Source of the DNA: a virus
Strand: one strand, 5' to 3'
Virus record (IMG/VR): IMGVR_UViG_3300049156_000026
Location: 1-34,233 of that record
DNA: 34,233 nt
Under the pieces are notes generated by a model, which worked only from the letters and a program-made list of their open reading frames with translations, was not told the DNA's origin and did no database searches. A program made the translations under genes and the position numbers. Position 1 is the stretch's first letter; each line of letters begins with the position of its first letter. Below are positions 8,283 to 15,236 of this stretch, in pieces.

Positions 8283-8723
8283 ATGGTATCCGAGGAATTG
8301 ACACGAGAAAATCTGGAAGGGAAGACGATTGTTGATTTAAACCAACTTTGCCGTGACCATGAAGTTAAAGGAGTCATTGGTCGCCCAAAGGGAGACATGG
8401 TCAACTACATGGTAGCCTTCAATGAGGGCCGCCCTGTTGAACAGGTTATGGCCGAGCAAGGTCAGGCGCCGCCAGAAACTGTACAACCACCGGCGGAGTC
8501 TGGAACTCCTGGAAGTGAACCTGCTGCAGGCGAGGGAACTGAAGGTTGGCAGAATCTTGGTGAGGTTACTGAAGAGGCTGCTTCGGAACCGGAAACTGAG
8601 GCTGGAGAAGAGGTTGGAGAGTCTCGACCCGAAAGTCCAGGTCCACCCGCAGAACCAGAGACGAGTGAACCTGCCCAGGAGGAGTCGACCGAACCTGAGA
8701 CCATTCAGTCTCAGTCCGTCTAA
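8283..8723 (+). CDS. Rho_N/SAP-like module with acidic Pro/Glu tail
   Basis: 146-aa protein with two parts. Residues ~8-45 (LEGKTIVDLNQLCRDHEV, then GVIGRPKGDMVNYMV) look like a Rho_N/SAP-type helix-extended-helix module. They closely parallel the N-terminus of the Ubl protein at 12948 (LDGKTVPELRGIARNLGC, then GYSKKPKATVIDLIL). From ~60 on the chain is low-complexity Pro, Glu, Ser, Thr and presumably disordered. The tail is GC-rich compared with the neighbours. It lies just upstream of the E2-like gene, so it may be a partner or target of the conjugation system (inference). Confidence 0.7.
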   Translation: MVSEELTRENLEGKTIVDLNQLCRDHEVKGVIGRPKGDMVNYMVAFNEGRPVEQVMAEQGQAPPETVQPPAESGTPGSEPAAGEGTEGWQNLGEVTEEAASEPETEAGEEVGESRPESPGPPAEPETSEPAQEESTEPETIQSQSV

Positions 8724-8742
8724 AACCTCTGAGGAGTAGGCG

Positions 8743-11250
8743 ATGAAACGTGAAAGAAGTGAGATAATCATAAGTGAAAAATTTTCCAGTCTTTGTACAT
8801 CTGAGTATGAATTAGGTAATGAAGATGAATCAGTTCCGAAGAAAAGACAAAGAGTGATAAATACGTCTGATTTAGTTAACCGTTTAGTAATTAATGTGGC
8901 TAATCGCCGGCCAGATGAAATTCTTCCTCAGAATTGTCGATTTGTTCAACCTATGAGCAATGGAGGGAGGGTCGTAGTTATTGAAGACCCTCCCTGTTCT
9001 AGAACAATTCATCTCGACATGAACCTGGAAGCTAATATTGAGAAGTTGAGGAAGACAGGAAAATTGGAACATTATGGTTATACAAAAGAATTGCAGAAGT
9101 TGTATAAAGAAGGACCTTACCCTCATCGGGTTATATTAGGTTTTCCATATGTTATTTACATAATGTCTATCACTAAATTCTTTGAACTATATTCTCTTAG
9201 AGTGTTCTATCGGGTGCATCCAATAACTAGTCCATCAGATTATCTCTTTCAACCAAACTTATTGAATATTGATGGCAGTTTTAATGTGTGCTTGGGAGAA
9301 GGTTCAAATAGTGGTGATAGTACTCCATCTACCTGTACTAAGACTATTAATAGATTTTGGAATAATAGTTTTAATACGGATTATCTTCAGGCATACAGAA
9401 ACTATGAAGATGTTGGAGAAGTATCCGATTTTCTGACCTGGCAATATTACACGCATCGAGATCCGATGTTTGTGTTTAAGGTGGATTGGAAACCTCACAA
9501 AAGAACTCTTAAAGAGGAAATCAGTAGTGTAGCAGGTTCTAAAGTACCAAGACCTGCTAGTTACAATTTCTATAAACTTACTGATTTATTCACTGAACCT
9601 ATTCGAACAGATGAGAAGAATGTTTACATTGATCCATGTGAAAGTATACTGGTGGGTGATACACCACTCTCTCTGGGCGATAAGATTAATATTGATGGTA
9701 AAGCATATTGGGTTAATGGATTCAAAGGTATGCTTGGCTATCCCCCACAAGCGATTGTTCTTGTGGACGACAAAGAAGAGATGACTGAAAAGCTGTTGAC
9801 TGAAAAGTTGAAGAATGATTTAGCGGAGAAGTTGATTAAAGTAAACAGCCTAGAGTCACTCGAATTGAGGAATGGACTTACCATAAAACCTGGAGATGTT
9901 GTCGAATTGGCAAATCCATTCAAAAGTTTTCGTAAGGTAAACGAAATCAGGATTGCTCCAGATGACAGCACTGAGGTTAAACTTGGAACAGACTTCTACT
10001 TTGCCGATGCTTTGGATTTGAAGTTGTTTGATCAGAAGGTGGAACTGTATGGTGTAGAGCTGGAACCAGGCCGTGAGTACACCTTGATAAATCGAGTTGG
10101 CGATGTTCTCGTTTATATGGGACGCCCCGCTAAACTTATGGGAATTGATGTTAATAATGAGGGCATGTTGAGCGTAATGTTCAAGGACGAAGAGTCTGGT
10201 TATGTAGTGAACGAAACTTATGAGTCTCTTGAACATCGGTATAAGTTAGTAGAAGAGGACACTTCTGTCTATTGTCCTGTTTTCCGAATTGGACCTAAAA
10301 TGTTTACGTCTGATGAGGGGGAGCAACGTCACAGGATAATGAAGGGTACTGGAGTTCTGTATACTCATAGTTACAGAGATGGAGCCCTAAGATTTCCTTA
10401 TGACAGAGGATTTGCTCTAGAGCATCTTTTGACAAATGGAGAGTTCAATCTTCCAAGTTATGATGTTGATTTAAACTTCAGGGTTGGGGATAAAGTGATT
10501 TTTGCAGACTGGAACCATCCTGAGGATATGACTACAGTGAGAGAGATAATAGGTATAAGTCACGATGATCATTATATTAAGATAAGCGCACAAAGTAATG
10601 AAGGCGATGTAAGGACTATGGAGTATGCTGATATATCCAATGGTCGAGTGTTTATTGGAAAGATTAGAAAAATTGAAGAAGAGTATAACGGTCTGAGAGC
10701 GGGCACAAAGTTGAAAGCCAATGCTTCGGGAATCAGTAAGTTTCCAAAGAAAGATGTAAATCAAATCATTGGTTTTTTAACTGACACTGGAACTGGTGTT
10801 CCGCTTATGTTGTGTTCGAATCGTTGTACACTTTGGGCACATGATGAATATCTTTCCAAATTTTCATATCTGCCTCCATCCTCTCAATTGTGGAGTCGGG
10901 TACAGGTTGCATCACCACCAACTAGGTTTGCACAACAACTTGGAGACCTTACCCTATATTCGTACTCTAGTAGATGGGCACCATATATGGTAAATAGGGA
11001 TGGTCATGGTAGAACAAGGAAATATCCAACTACCCATATGTGCAAGTACCTAACGAATGGAACCATATATCCGGATGACAGAGTTACAAAATGGGGTATA
11101 CTACAACCTCGTTTTACTCAGAGGCAACTTGATCAGTTTGAGGTAAAGTATGTCTATCCTAATATGCATGGTGGTTTCATGGAGGTCCCAGATAGAAAAG
11201 GTTTGAGAGTGAAGGCAGACTGGAGGTGTGCATGTTCAACGTCTTCGTAA
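8743..11250 (+). CDS. E2-like (PRTRC_B-type) protein with SH3-like repeats
   Basis: 835-aa protein. Residues ~125-250 look like an E2/UBC-type domain. QPNLLNIDGSFNVCLGEG (170-187) parallels the E2 active-site segment H-P-N-x(n)-G-x-I-C-L, making C183 the candidate conjugating cysteine. The surrounding pattern (VILGFPYV, LYSLRVFYRV) also resembles PRTRC system protein B. The C-terminal ~580 residues are unusual. At least five segments open with an x-x-G-D/T-x-V/L turn (SLGDKINI, IKPGDVVEL, LEPGREYTL, FRVGDKVIF, LRAGTKLK), suggesting a string of SH3/Tudor/KOW-like barrels. The gene leads the JAB-E1-Ubl cluster. The E2 assignment is from pattern, without a structure; the Ubl context supports it. 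Confidence 0.7.
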   Translation: MKRERSEIIISEKFSSLCTSEYELGNEDESVPKKRQRVINTSDLVNRLVINVANRRPDEILPQNCRFVQPMSNGGRVVVIEDPPCSRTIHLDMNLEANIEKLRKTGKLEHYGYTKELQKLYKEGPYPHRVILGFPYVIYIMSITKFFELYSLRVFYRVHPITSPSDYLFQPNLLNIDGSFNVCLGEGSNSGDSTPSTCTKTINRFWNNSFNTDYLQAYRNYEDVGEVSDFLTWQYYTHRDPMFVFKVDWKPHKRTLKEEISSVAGSKVPRPASYNFYKLTDLFTEPIRTDEKNVYIDPCESILVGDTPLSLGDKINIDGKAYWVNGFKGMLGYPPQAIVLVDDKEEMTEKLLTEKLKNDLAEKLIKVNSLESLELRNGLTIKPGDVVELANPFKSFRKVNEIRIAPDDSTEVKLGTDFYFADALDLKLFDQKVELYGVELEPGREYTLINRVGDVLVYMGRPAKLMGIDVNNEGMLSVMFKDEESGYVVNETYESLEHRYKLVEEDTSVYCPVFRIGPKMFTSDEGEQRHRIMKGTGVLYTHSYRDGALRFPYDRGFALEHLLTNGEFNLPSYDVDLNFRVGDKVIFADWNHPEDMTTVREIIGISHDDHYIKISAQSNEGDVRTMEYADISNGRVFIGKIRKIEEEYNGLRAGTKLKANASGISKFPKKDVNQIIGFLTDTGTGVPLMLCSNRCTLWAHDEYLSKFSYLPPSSQLWSRVQVASPPTRFAQQLGDLTLYSYSSRWAPYMVNRDGHGRTRKYPTTHMCKYLTNGTIYPDDRVTKWGILQPRFTQRQLDQFEVKYVYPNMHGGFMEVPDRKGLRVKADWRCACSTSS

Positions 11251-12251
11251 CTGACGGAAAGCAGGAATTGCCTGACGACGATATATTTTATGTGGTCGCA
11301 GGTAATGGCATTTACATTAGAAAGAAATTGGGAATCTTGGATGCTCTAGTTCCAGCAACCGGTATACCTCATTTAAATTATGTGGTGCCGTATGCAAGTC
11401 TGGACTTACCAAAGATCCCAAGAGATGATTTTGCCCAAATTGTTAGTTTCTTTAGAGAAGTTTACGACGAGCATAAGAGCGAATCAGTTTCTTTACTTCA
11501 CTTTAATCAAGACAAACAAGATTATAAGATTCAAATACCTTTTCAAGAAGTTTCTGGAGGTGCTGTTGACTATGAAAAGACTTTACCCTGGCAGAATCAA
11601 GGGTACATTCTTATGTGTACTATTCATAGTCATGCCGGATTTGGAGCTTTTCACTCTTCTATAGATGACTCAGATGAAAAGCATTTCGATGGTTTGCACA
11701 TAACTGTCGGAGACCTTGGTAAAGACCTCCATACTATTTCAAGTTCGATTGTTGTGAATGGTAAGCGTTTTGTAGTTGATACCGAAGAGTATGTTGAAGG
11801 AGTAGAGTCAGTCGAATACAGCAACTACAGTCGAGGTATGTTTCGTCCTATTCACAAAATGGTGGAAGGAGCGAAAGTTTACGAAAAAGATATTAAGAAG
11901 CAGAAGGGTTATTACGTTGCGGAAGTTCCCTTTGACCGTGTCTGGATGGACTTTGTAGAGAAGAAATATCCTACAGCTTCAGTCTATTATGTAGGTCAGC
12001 CACATGGACTTCAACGAGGTAGGGTTCAATCCCCTGCCGATCCCAGTGAGTTGCCCTACGGATCCTGGCTCCCGTACTGGTACAAACACGGAGGCCTCAT
12101 CATCGACCCCGACGACTACGATCCTCTCTACGGTCTTGAACCGGATGAAGGTGGTGGTGGGTTCTATACTGGGCCGGACTCGTTCGAGCAACTAGCCTTA
12201 ATCCCCGAGACAACTAGTGAGGAGCCTAGCGATGATGAACCACCCTTCTGA
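11232..12251 (+). CDS. JAB/JAMM (MPN) metallopeptidase, PRTRC_A-like
   Basis: 339-aa protein starting at ATG 11232, five bases after a perfect GGAGG; GTG 11226 is less likely. The JAMM zinc motif H-x-H-x7-S-x2-D is intact (H132, H134, S142, D145 in the HSHAGFGAFHSSID segment). These peptidases remove or process ubiquitin-like proteins. In PRTRC and related prokaryotic clusters a JAB protein sits with E1, E2 and Ubl genes, exactly as here. The C-terminal ~80 residues are a low-complexity Tyr/Pro/Gly/Asp tail in a GC-richer stretch, probably disordered. It overlaps the E2-like gene upstream and the E1-like gene downstream. Confidence 0.85.
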   Translation: MFNVFVTDGKQELPDDDIFYVVAGNGIYIRKKLGILDALVPATGIPHLNYVVPYASLDLPKIPRDDFAQIVSFFREVYDEHKSESVSLLHFNQDKQDYKIQIPFQEVSGGAVDYEKTLPWQNQGYILMCTIHSHAGFGAFHSSIDDSDEKHFDGLHITVGDLGKDLHTISSSIVVNGKRFVVDTEEYVEGVESVEYSNYSRGMFRPIHKMVEGAKVYEKDIKKQKGYYVAEVPFDRVWMDFVEKKYPTASVYYVGQPHGLQRGRVQSPADPSELPYGSWLPYWYKHGGLIIDPDDYDPLYGLEPDEGGGGFYTGPDSFEQLALIPETTSEEPSDDEPPF

Positions 12252-12936
12252 GTTATCCATCAAAGTCATAGGCGTAGGTGGGATTGGCACAATCCTGGCA
12301 GACAAACTTTCCAGGTTCTTGAATTATAGTAATGGAGTTGATACCAGGATTACTTTTGTAGATGGAGATACTTTTGAACCAAAGAACAGAGACAGACAAG
12401 AGTTTGTAATTGCTGGAGGCAAGAAATCATTAGTGAAGGCCTCTGAGTTTCAAGAGAAGTACAGCGAATTAAATTACAGTGCATTTGATGAATATGTTGA
12501 TCCCAGCAATGTAGGTACATTTATTAAGCAGGGAGACATAGTCTTCGTATGCGTCGATAATCATAAGACGAGAAAAATAATCTCAGATTTTACCAAAACA
12601 CTCAGTGACGTTGTTGTAATATCAGGAGGAAATGAGTTTACTGACGGCAACGTTCAAATTTTTGTGAGAAGGGAGGGTAGAAGTTTAACTCCGTCATTGA
12701 GTGATTACCACCCGGAAATTGAACATCCAAAGGACAGGACACCGGGTGAGATGACTTGCGAGGAATTAGCTCAATCAGAACCCCAGTTATTCTTTACAAA
12801 CCTTGGAGTTGCAACGTATATGTGTTTTGCATTCTACAATACTGTTGTGAAGAATAGCCCCAGTTACTCTGAAGTGTACTTCGATGTCCTATCAATGAAA
12901 GCAGATTCGAAATCCAGAAAACCCTTGAATTCCTAA
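12232..12936 (+). CDS. E1-like ThiF-family adenylyltransferase
   Basis: 234-aa ThiF/E1-type enzyme that would adenylate the C-terminus of the Ubl and carry it as a thioester. It has the nucleotide-binding GVGGIG (14-19), the FVDGDTFEPKNRDRQ segment equivalent to D-x-D-x-V/E-x2-N-x2-RQ, and VCVDNHKTRK. A candidate catalytic cysteine is C176 in MTCEEL, as in PRTRC ThiF proteins. ATG 12232 follows GAGGAG at good spacing; ATG 12235 and GTG 12217 are alternatives. It overlaps the JAB gene and ends 11 bases before the Ubl gene. Confidence 0.87.
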   Translation: MMNHPSELSIKVIGVGGIGTILADKLSRFLNYSNGVDTRITFVDGDTFEPKNRDRQEFVIAGGKKSLVKASEFQEKYSELNYSAFDEYVDPSNVGTFIKQGDIVFVCVDNHKTRKIISDFTKTLSDVVVISGGNEFTDGNVQIFVRREGRSLTPSLSDYHPEIEHPKDRTPGEMTCEELAQSEPQLFFTNLGVATYMCFAFYNTVVKNSPSYSEVYFDVLSMKADSKSRKPLNS

Positions 12937-12947
12937 AGGAGATCGGA

Positions 12948-13427
12948 ATGGCAAGAAAATTCACAAAAGATCAACTGGACGGGAAAACTGTCCCGGAACT
13001 TCGTGGCATAGCCAGAAATTTGGGTTGTGTTGGTTACTCCAAGAAACCCAAGGCTACTGTTATTGACCTCATTCTGGAGAAGCAAGGTCCGGTGGCGGCC
13101 TCTACTGCAAAGGCCAAGGCTGCTCCTGCGAAGAAAGACGACACAGTCAAACAGGCAGAGTTTAGCTTGCAGAGTGTTCTTACCAAACCCAGTGCCAAGA
13201 AGGGCGATAAGACAACCACAACTATCCGGGTGTCTTGTGGGGCTGCTGCAGGTGACTTCACTGTATGTGGTAAGACAGTCGGTGCCGTGTCTGAGTTCCT
13301 TCGTGAGGTCTTGAATATTGACCGGATGGCACAAGGTGTTGTCAATGGTAATACTGTTGACGGCAGCTATGTGCTGAAAGATGGGGACAATCTAGAGTTC
13401 CTAAAAGCGGCAGGCCGGAAGGGATAG
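12948..13427 (+). CDS. Ubiquitin-like beta-grasp protein with Rho_N-like N-terminus
   Basis: 159-aa protein. Residues ~8-46 are a Rho_N/SAP-like module shared with the protein at 8283. Residues ~47-88 are an Ala/Lys-rich linker. Residues 90-159 have the pattern of a ThiS/MoaD/PRTRC_C-type beta-grasp fold: a starting strand (TTIRVSC), a helix (AVSEFLREVL), the VVNGNTVDGSYVLKDGD hairpin (131-147), then a last strand ending at the C-terminus AGRKG. The chain ends in a single glycine, ready for E1 activation without trimming; PRTRC_C proteins likewise end in Lys-Gly. The gene directly follows the E1-like gene behind AAAGGAG. Assignment as the conjugated modifier is inference but strongly supported by context. 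Confidence 0.78.
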   Translation: MARKFTKDQLDGKTVPELRGIARNLGCVGYSKKPKATVIDLILEKQGPVAASTAKAKAAPAKKDDTVKQAEFSLQSVLTKPSAKKGDKTTTTIRVSCGAAAGDFTVCGKTVGAVSEFLREVLNIDRMAQGVVNGNTVDGSYVLKDGDNLEFLKAAGRKG

Positions 13428-13438
13428 AGTCAGAAGGG

Positions 13439-13576
13439 ATAAAAAGTTGCCTCCATTGTGGTGGTGTGGGTTATAAATCCCACACCACTGTATGGGGGGC
13501 CAAGTATGAAAGATACTGTGTTTGTGTAGAACTTCTGGCCGCATGGAGAAAACTTGGTGAATCTAGAACTTATTAA
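13439..13576 (+). CDS. Possible zinc-ribbon micro-ORF with no normal start
   Basis: The -1 frame relative to the Ubl gene is open from about 13374 to a TAA at 13574-13576. It encodes CLHCGGVGY, then YCVCVELLAAWRKLGE, a convincing four-cysteine ribbon with a CxxCGGxG knuckle. No ATG, GTG or TTG lies ahead of the first Cys pair; AUA at 13439 behind AGAAGGG is the best in-frame position. It could also be reached by a -1 frameshift from the Ubl frame. The 3' end overlaps the next start (13557) in the usual phage fashion. A strong hairpin at 13461-13488 lies inside it, so it could be non-coding. Confidence 0.35.
   Translation: MKSCLHCGGVGYKSHTTVWGAKYERYCVCVELLAAWRKLGESRTY
13461..13488 (+). other. 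Perfect 10-bp hairpin after the Ubl gene
   Basis: GTGGTGTGGG (13461-13470) pairs perfectly with CCCACACCAC (13479-13488) around an 8-base A/T loop. There is no T-run after it, so it is not a classical terminator. It may stabilise the 3' end of the Ubl mRNA or tune the downstream genes. Confidence 0.6.
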
Positions 13577-13970
13577 GAAATATGATGACCATTACCTTGT
13601 TAGAAATGAACAAGGCGAGGAAATTAAGTTGTACATAATTAAACAAGAAGAGCTCGACGAAATTAGGCATAAAGACAATCTTAAAGTTGTTGAGAAACTA
13701 CACTTTAAGAAATTGAACCGTCTTGCAGAAATGTTGGAGATTATTGATAAGAACGAACTCCTCATTGAGCATTATAAGACGTCAGCAACACGATTAGTCG
13801 AGCATTTGAAAATGTGCTATGATGAAGTTGGACGACCAAATGTATTTCACCATCATATAAAGAATCTTGATCCGGAACATTATGGTCGTGCTCAGACGTT
13901 TCGAGAAGAAACCAGAAGTTTAATAGAAAGAGTCCACGAGATAATTGAACTCAAACGTGAGTTGAAATAG
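13557..13970 (+). CDS. Hypothetical coiled-coil-like protein
   Basis: 137-aa protein taken from GTG 13557, preceded by GGAG at 13545; TTG 13554 is also in frame. It begins with a short beta hairpin (YDDHYLVRNEQGEEIKLY) and continues as charged helices with heptad-like leucines, ending with ELKRELK. No family is recognised. It lies between the Ubl gene and the second ThiF-like gene and is followed by a strong hairpin. Confidence 0.7.
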   Translation: MNLELIKKYDDHYLVRNEQGEEIKLYIIKQEELDEIRHKDNLKVVEKLHFKKLNRLAEMLEIIDKNELLIEHYKTSATRLVEHLKMCYDEVGRPNVFHHHIKNLDPEHYGRAQTFREETRSLIERVHEIIELKRELK

Positions 13971-13972
13971 CG

Positions 13973-14003
13973 GTGACCGGGATCATTTATTGATCTCGGT
14001 CAC
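13973..14003 (+). terminator. Strong hairpin, terminator-like but T-poor
   Basis: GTGACCGGGATCA (13973-13985) and TGATCTCGGTCAC (13991-14003) form a 13-bp stem with one G-T pair and a 5-base loop. The next bases are TATTCTC rather than a T-run, and a smaller hairpin (TTCTC/GAGAA) follows. It separates the Ubl cluster from the second E1-like gene and may be a weak terminator or processing site. Confidence 0.5.
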
Positions 14004-14041
14004 TATTCTCTAATTCGAGAACAAACAATAAAGGATCGAGC

Positions 14042-14911
14042 GTGAAACAAAGAATCGCAATCCTTGGAGTCGGATCTTTGGGTGGCTACCTAGCGGAAAG
14101 TTTAGCTAGTACTGATAGCCTAAAAGAATTAATTTTGATTGACCCCGATATTGTACAAGAGAAAAATGTTAGAAATTCAATTTACACAAGAGGAGACATT
14201 GGAGATTTAAAAGTAAATGCCATGTATAATCTCTTGAAGTCTCTTAATGAAGATATTATAATAGCAATATCTAGAGAGAAATTTATAGAAGGAAAGACTG
14301 AACTTCCTACCTGTGACTTAGTCATAGATTGTAGAGACTATGTCTATGACCGAGGCGATGCAATAGATGTTCGAGCATCTATTTCTGGCCGATACCTTAT
14401 TATCGACTGTCGAAAAAACATAACGTATCCCTTTAATTACGACGGTAGATATAACCTACCTTTAAAGAAAACTGATCTTAAAAATGCTGCTTTACAACTT
14501 GCTATCTTAATTGATAGTAACAGTATTATTAATCAGTGGGTAGCTGAACAGGAAATATACGAGATAAGTTTAGATCATCATGCAAAAGAGATTAGCAGAG
14601 ATGTTCGAGATCGAAGCAAAGATACAGATCTGGTTTACGAACCTGATGTAGATGATGCTAGACTATTAAAACTAGAACAGAGTTTTCGCCCAATTATGGA
14701 AGTAAATCAAGAGAGGGATGTTAAGGTTTGTTTGGGTGAGAAGGAGAGGCATGTTGGTTGTAAGATTGTTCCTAGAGGTCAATTGAATACTCCTCAGGCC
14801 GTAGTCTCTAGTCTAAAATCAGTTATGCAACTCTATCCGTTTGAAAGGAGTTTCATAATTCGAGTTGAGGGAGACCATATTCAATTACTGTTTGTAACGG
14901 GTGGTGCGTGA
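14042..14911 (+). CDS. Second ThiF/E1-like Rossmann protein
   Basis: 289-aa protein starting at GTG 14042 behind AAAGGA. The N-terminal Rossmann motif GVGSLGG (9-15) and the LIDPDIVQEKNVRNSIY segment match the ThiF/MoeB/E1 fold, including the Asp that binds ribose and the N-x-R-N region. The usual R-x2-Q and a clear catalytic cysteine loop are not obvious, so it may be non-catalytic or act by adenylation only. The second half (to residue ~289) is unrecognised and helical/strand mixed, ending in Gly-Gly-Ala. A separate role from the first E1-like gene (12232) is likely but unknown. Confidence 0.7.
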   Translation: MKQRIAILGVGSLGGYLAESLASTDSLKELILIDPDIVQEKNVRNSIYTRGDIGDLKVNAMYNLLKSLNEDIIIAISREKFIEGKTELPTCDLVIDCRDYVYDRGDAIDVRASISGRYLIIDCRKNITYPFNYDGRYNLPLKKTDLKNAALQLAILIDSNSIINQWVAEQEIYEISLDHHAKEISRDVRDRSKDTDLVYEPDVDDARLLKLEQSFRPIMEVNQERDVKVCLGEKERHVGCKIVPRGQLNTPQAVVSSLKSVMQLYPFERSFIIRVEGDHIQLLFVTGGA

Positions 14912-15234
14912 TGAGAATACTAAATTTCAACACGCACATTTTCCCCCTGAGATTTTTTTATAAAGGAGACACATTTCCCATATCTAAGATAAATAAAGAG
15001 TATATGATAACCAACTATAAAATATATCTTGTAGATGGTTATATTGACAAGGTAATTATTAACTCTAAACATCCGAATGCTGATCCCGATACGGGCGAGT
15101 TCTGTTTAGATGAGCAGATTAAGAAGCAAAAGTATGATCACAAAGTGAGAGATTTTATTGAGATGGTAATGTGTAATTTTTACCTTGATGATTGCTACTT
15201 CAAACCATGGCTAGACTTTAGCTGGGAGGAGTAA
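14911..15234 (+). CDS. Hypothetical protein before RNA polymerase beta'
   Basis: 107-aa protein from ATG 14911, overlapping the preceding TGA (ATGA); GTG 14908 is the alternative. It is rich in aromatic and acidic residues with no recognised motif. It ends two bases before the beta' start and has a GGAGGAG ribosome site for that gene inside its last codons, so it is probably co-expressed with the polymerase. Confidence 0.7.
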   Translation: MRILNFNTHIFPLRFFYKGDTFPISKINKEYMITNYKIYLVDGYIDKVIINSKHPNADPDTGEFCLDEQIKKQKYDHKVRDFIEMVMCNFYLDDCYFKPWLDFSWEE

Positions 15235-15236
15235 TA

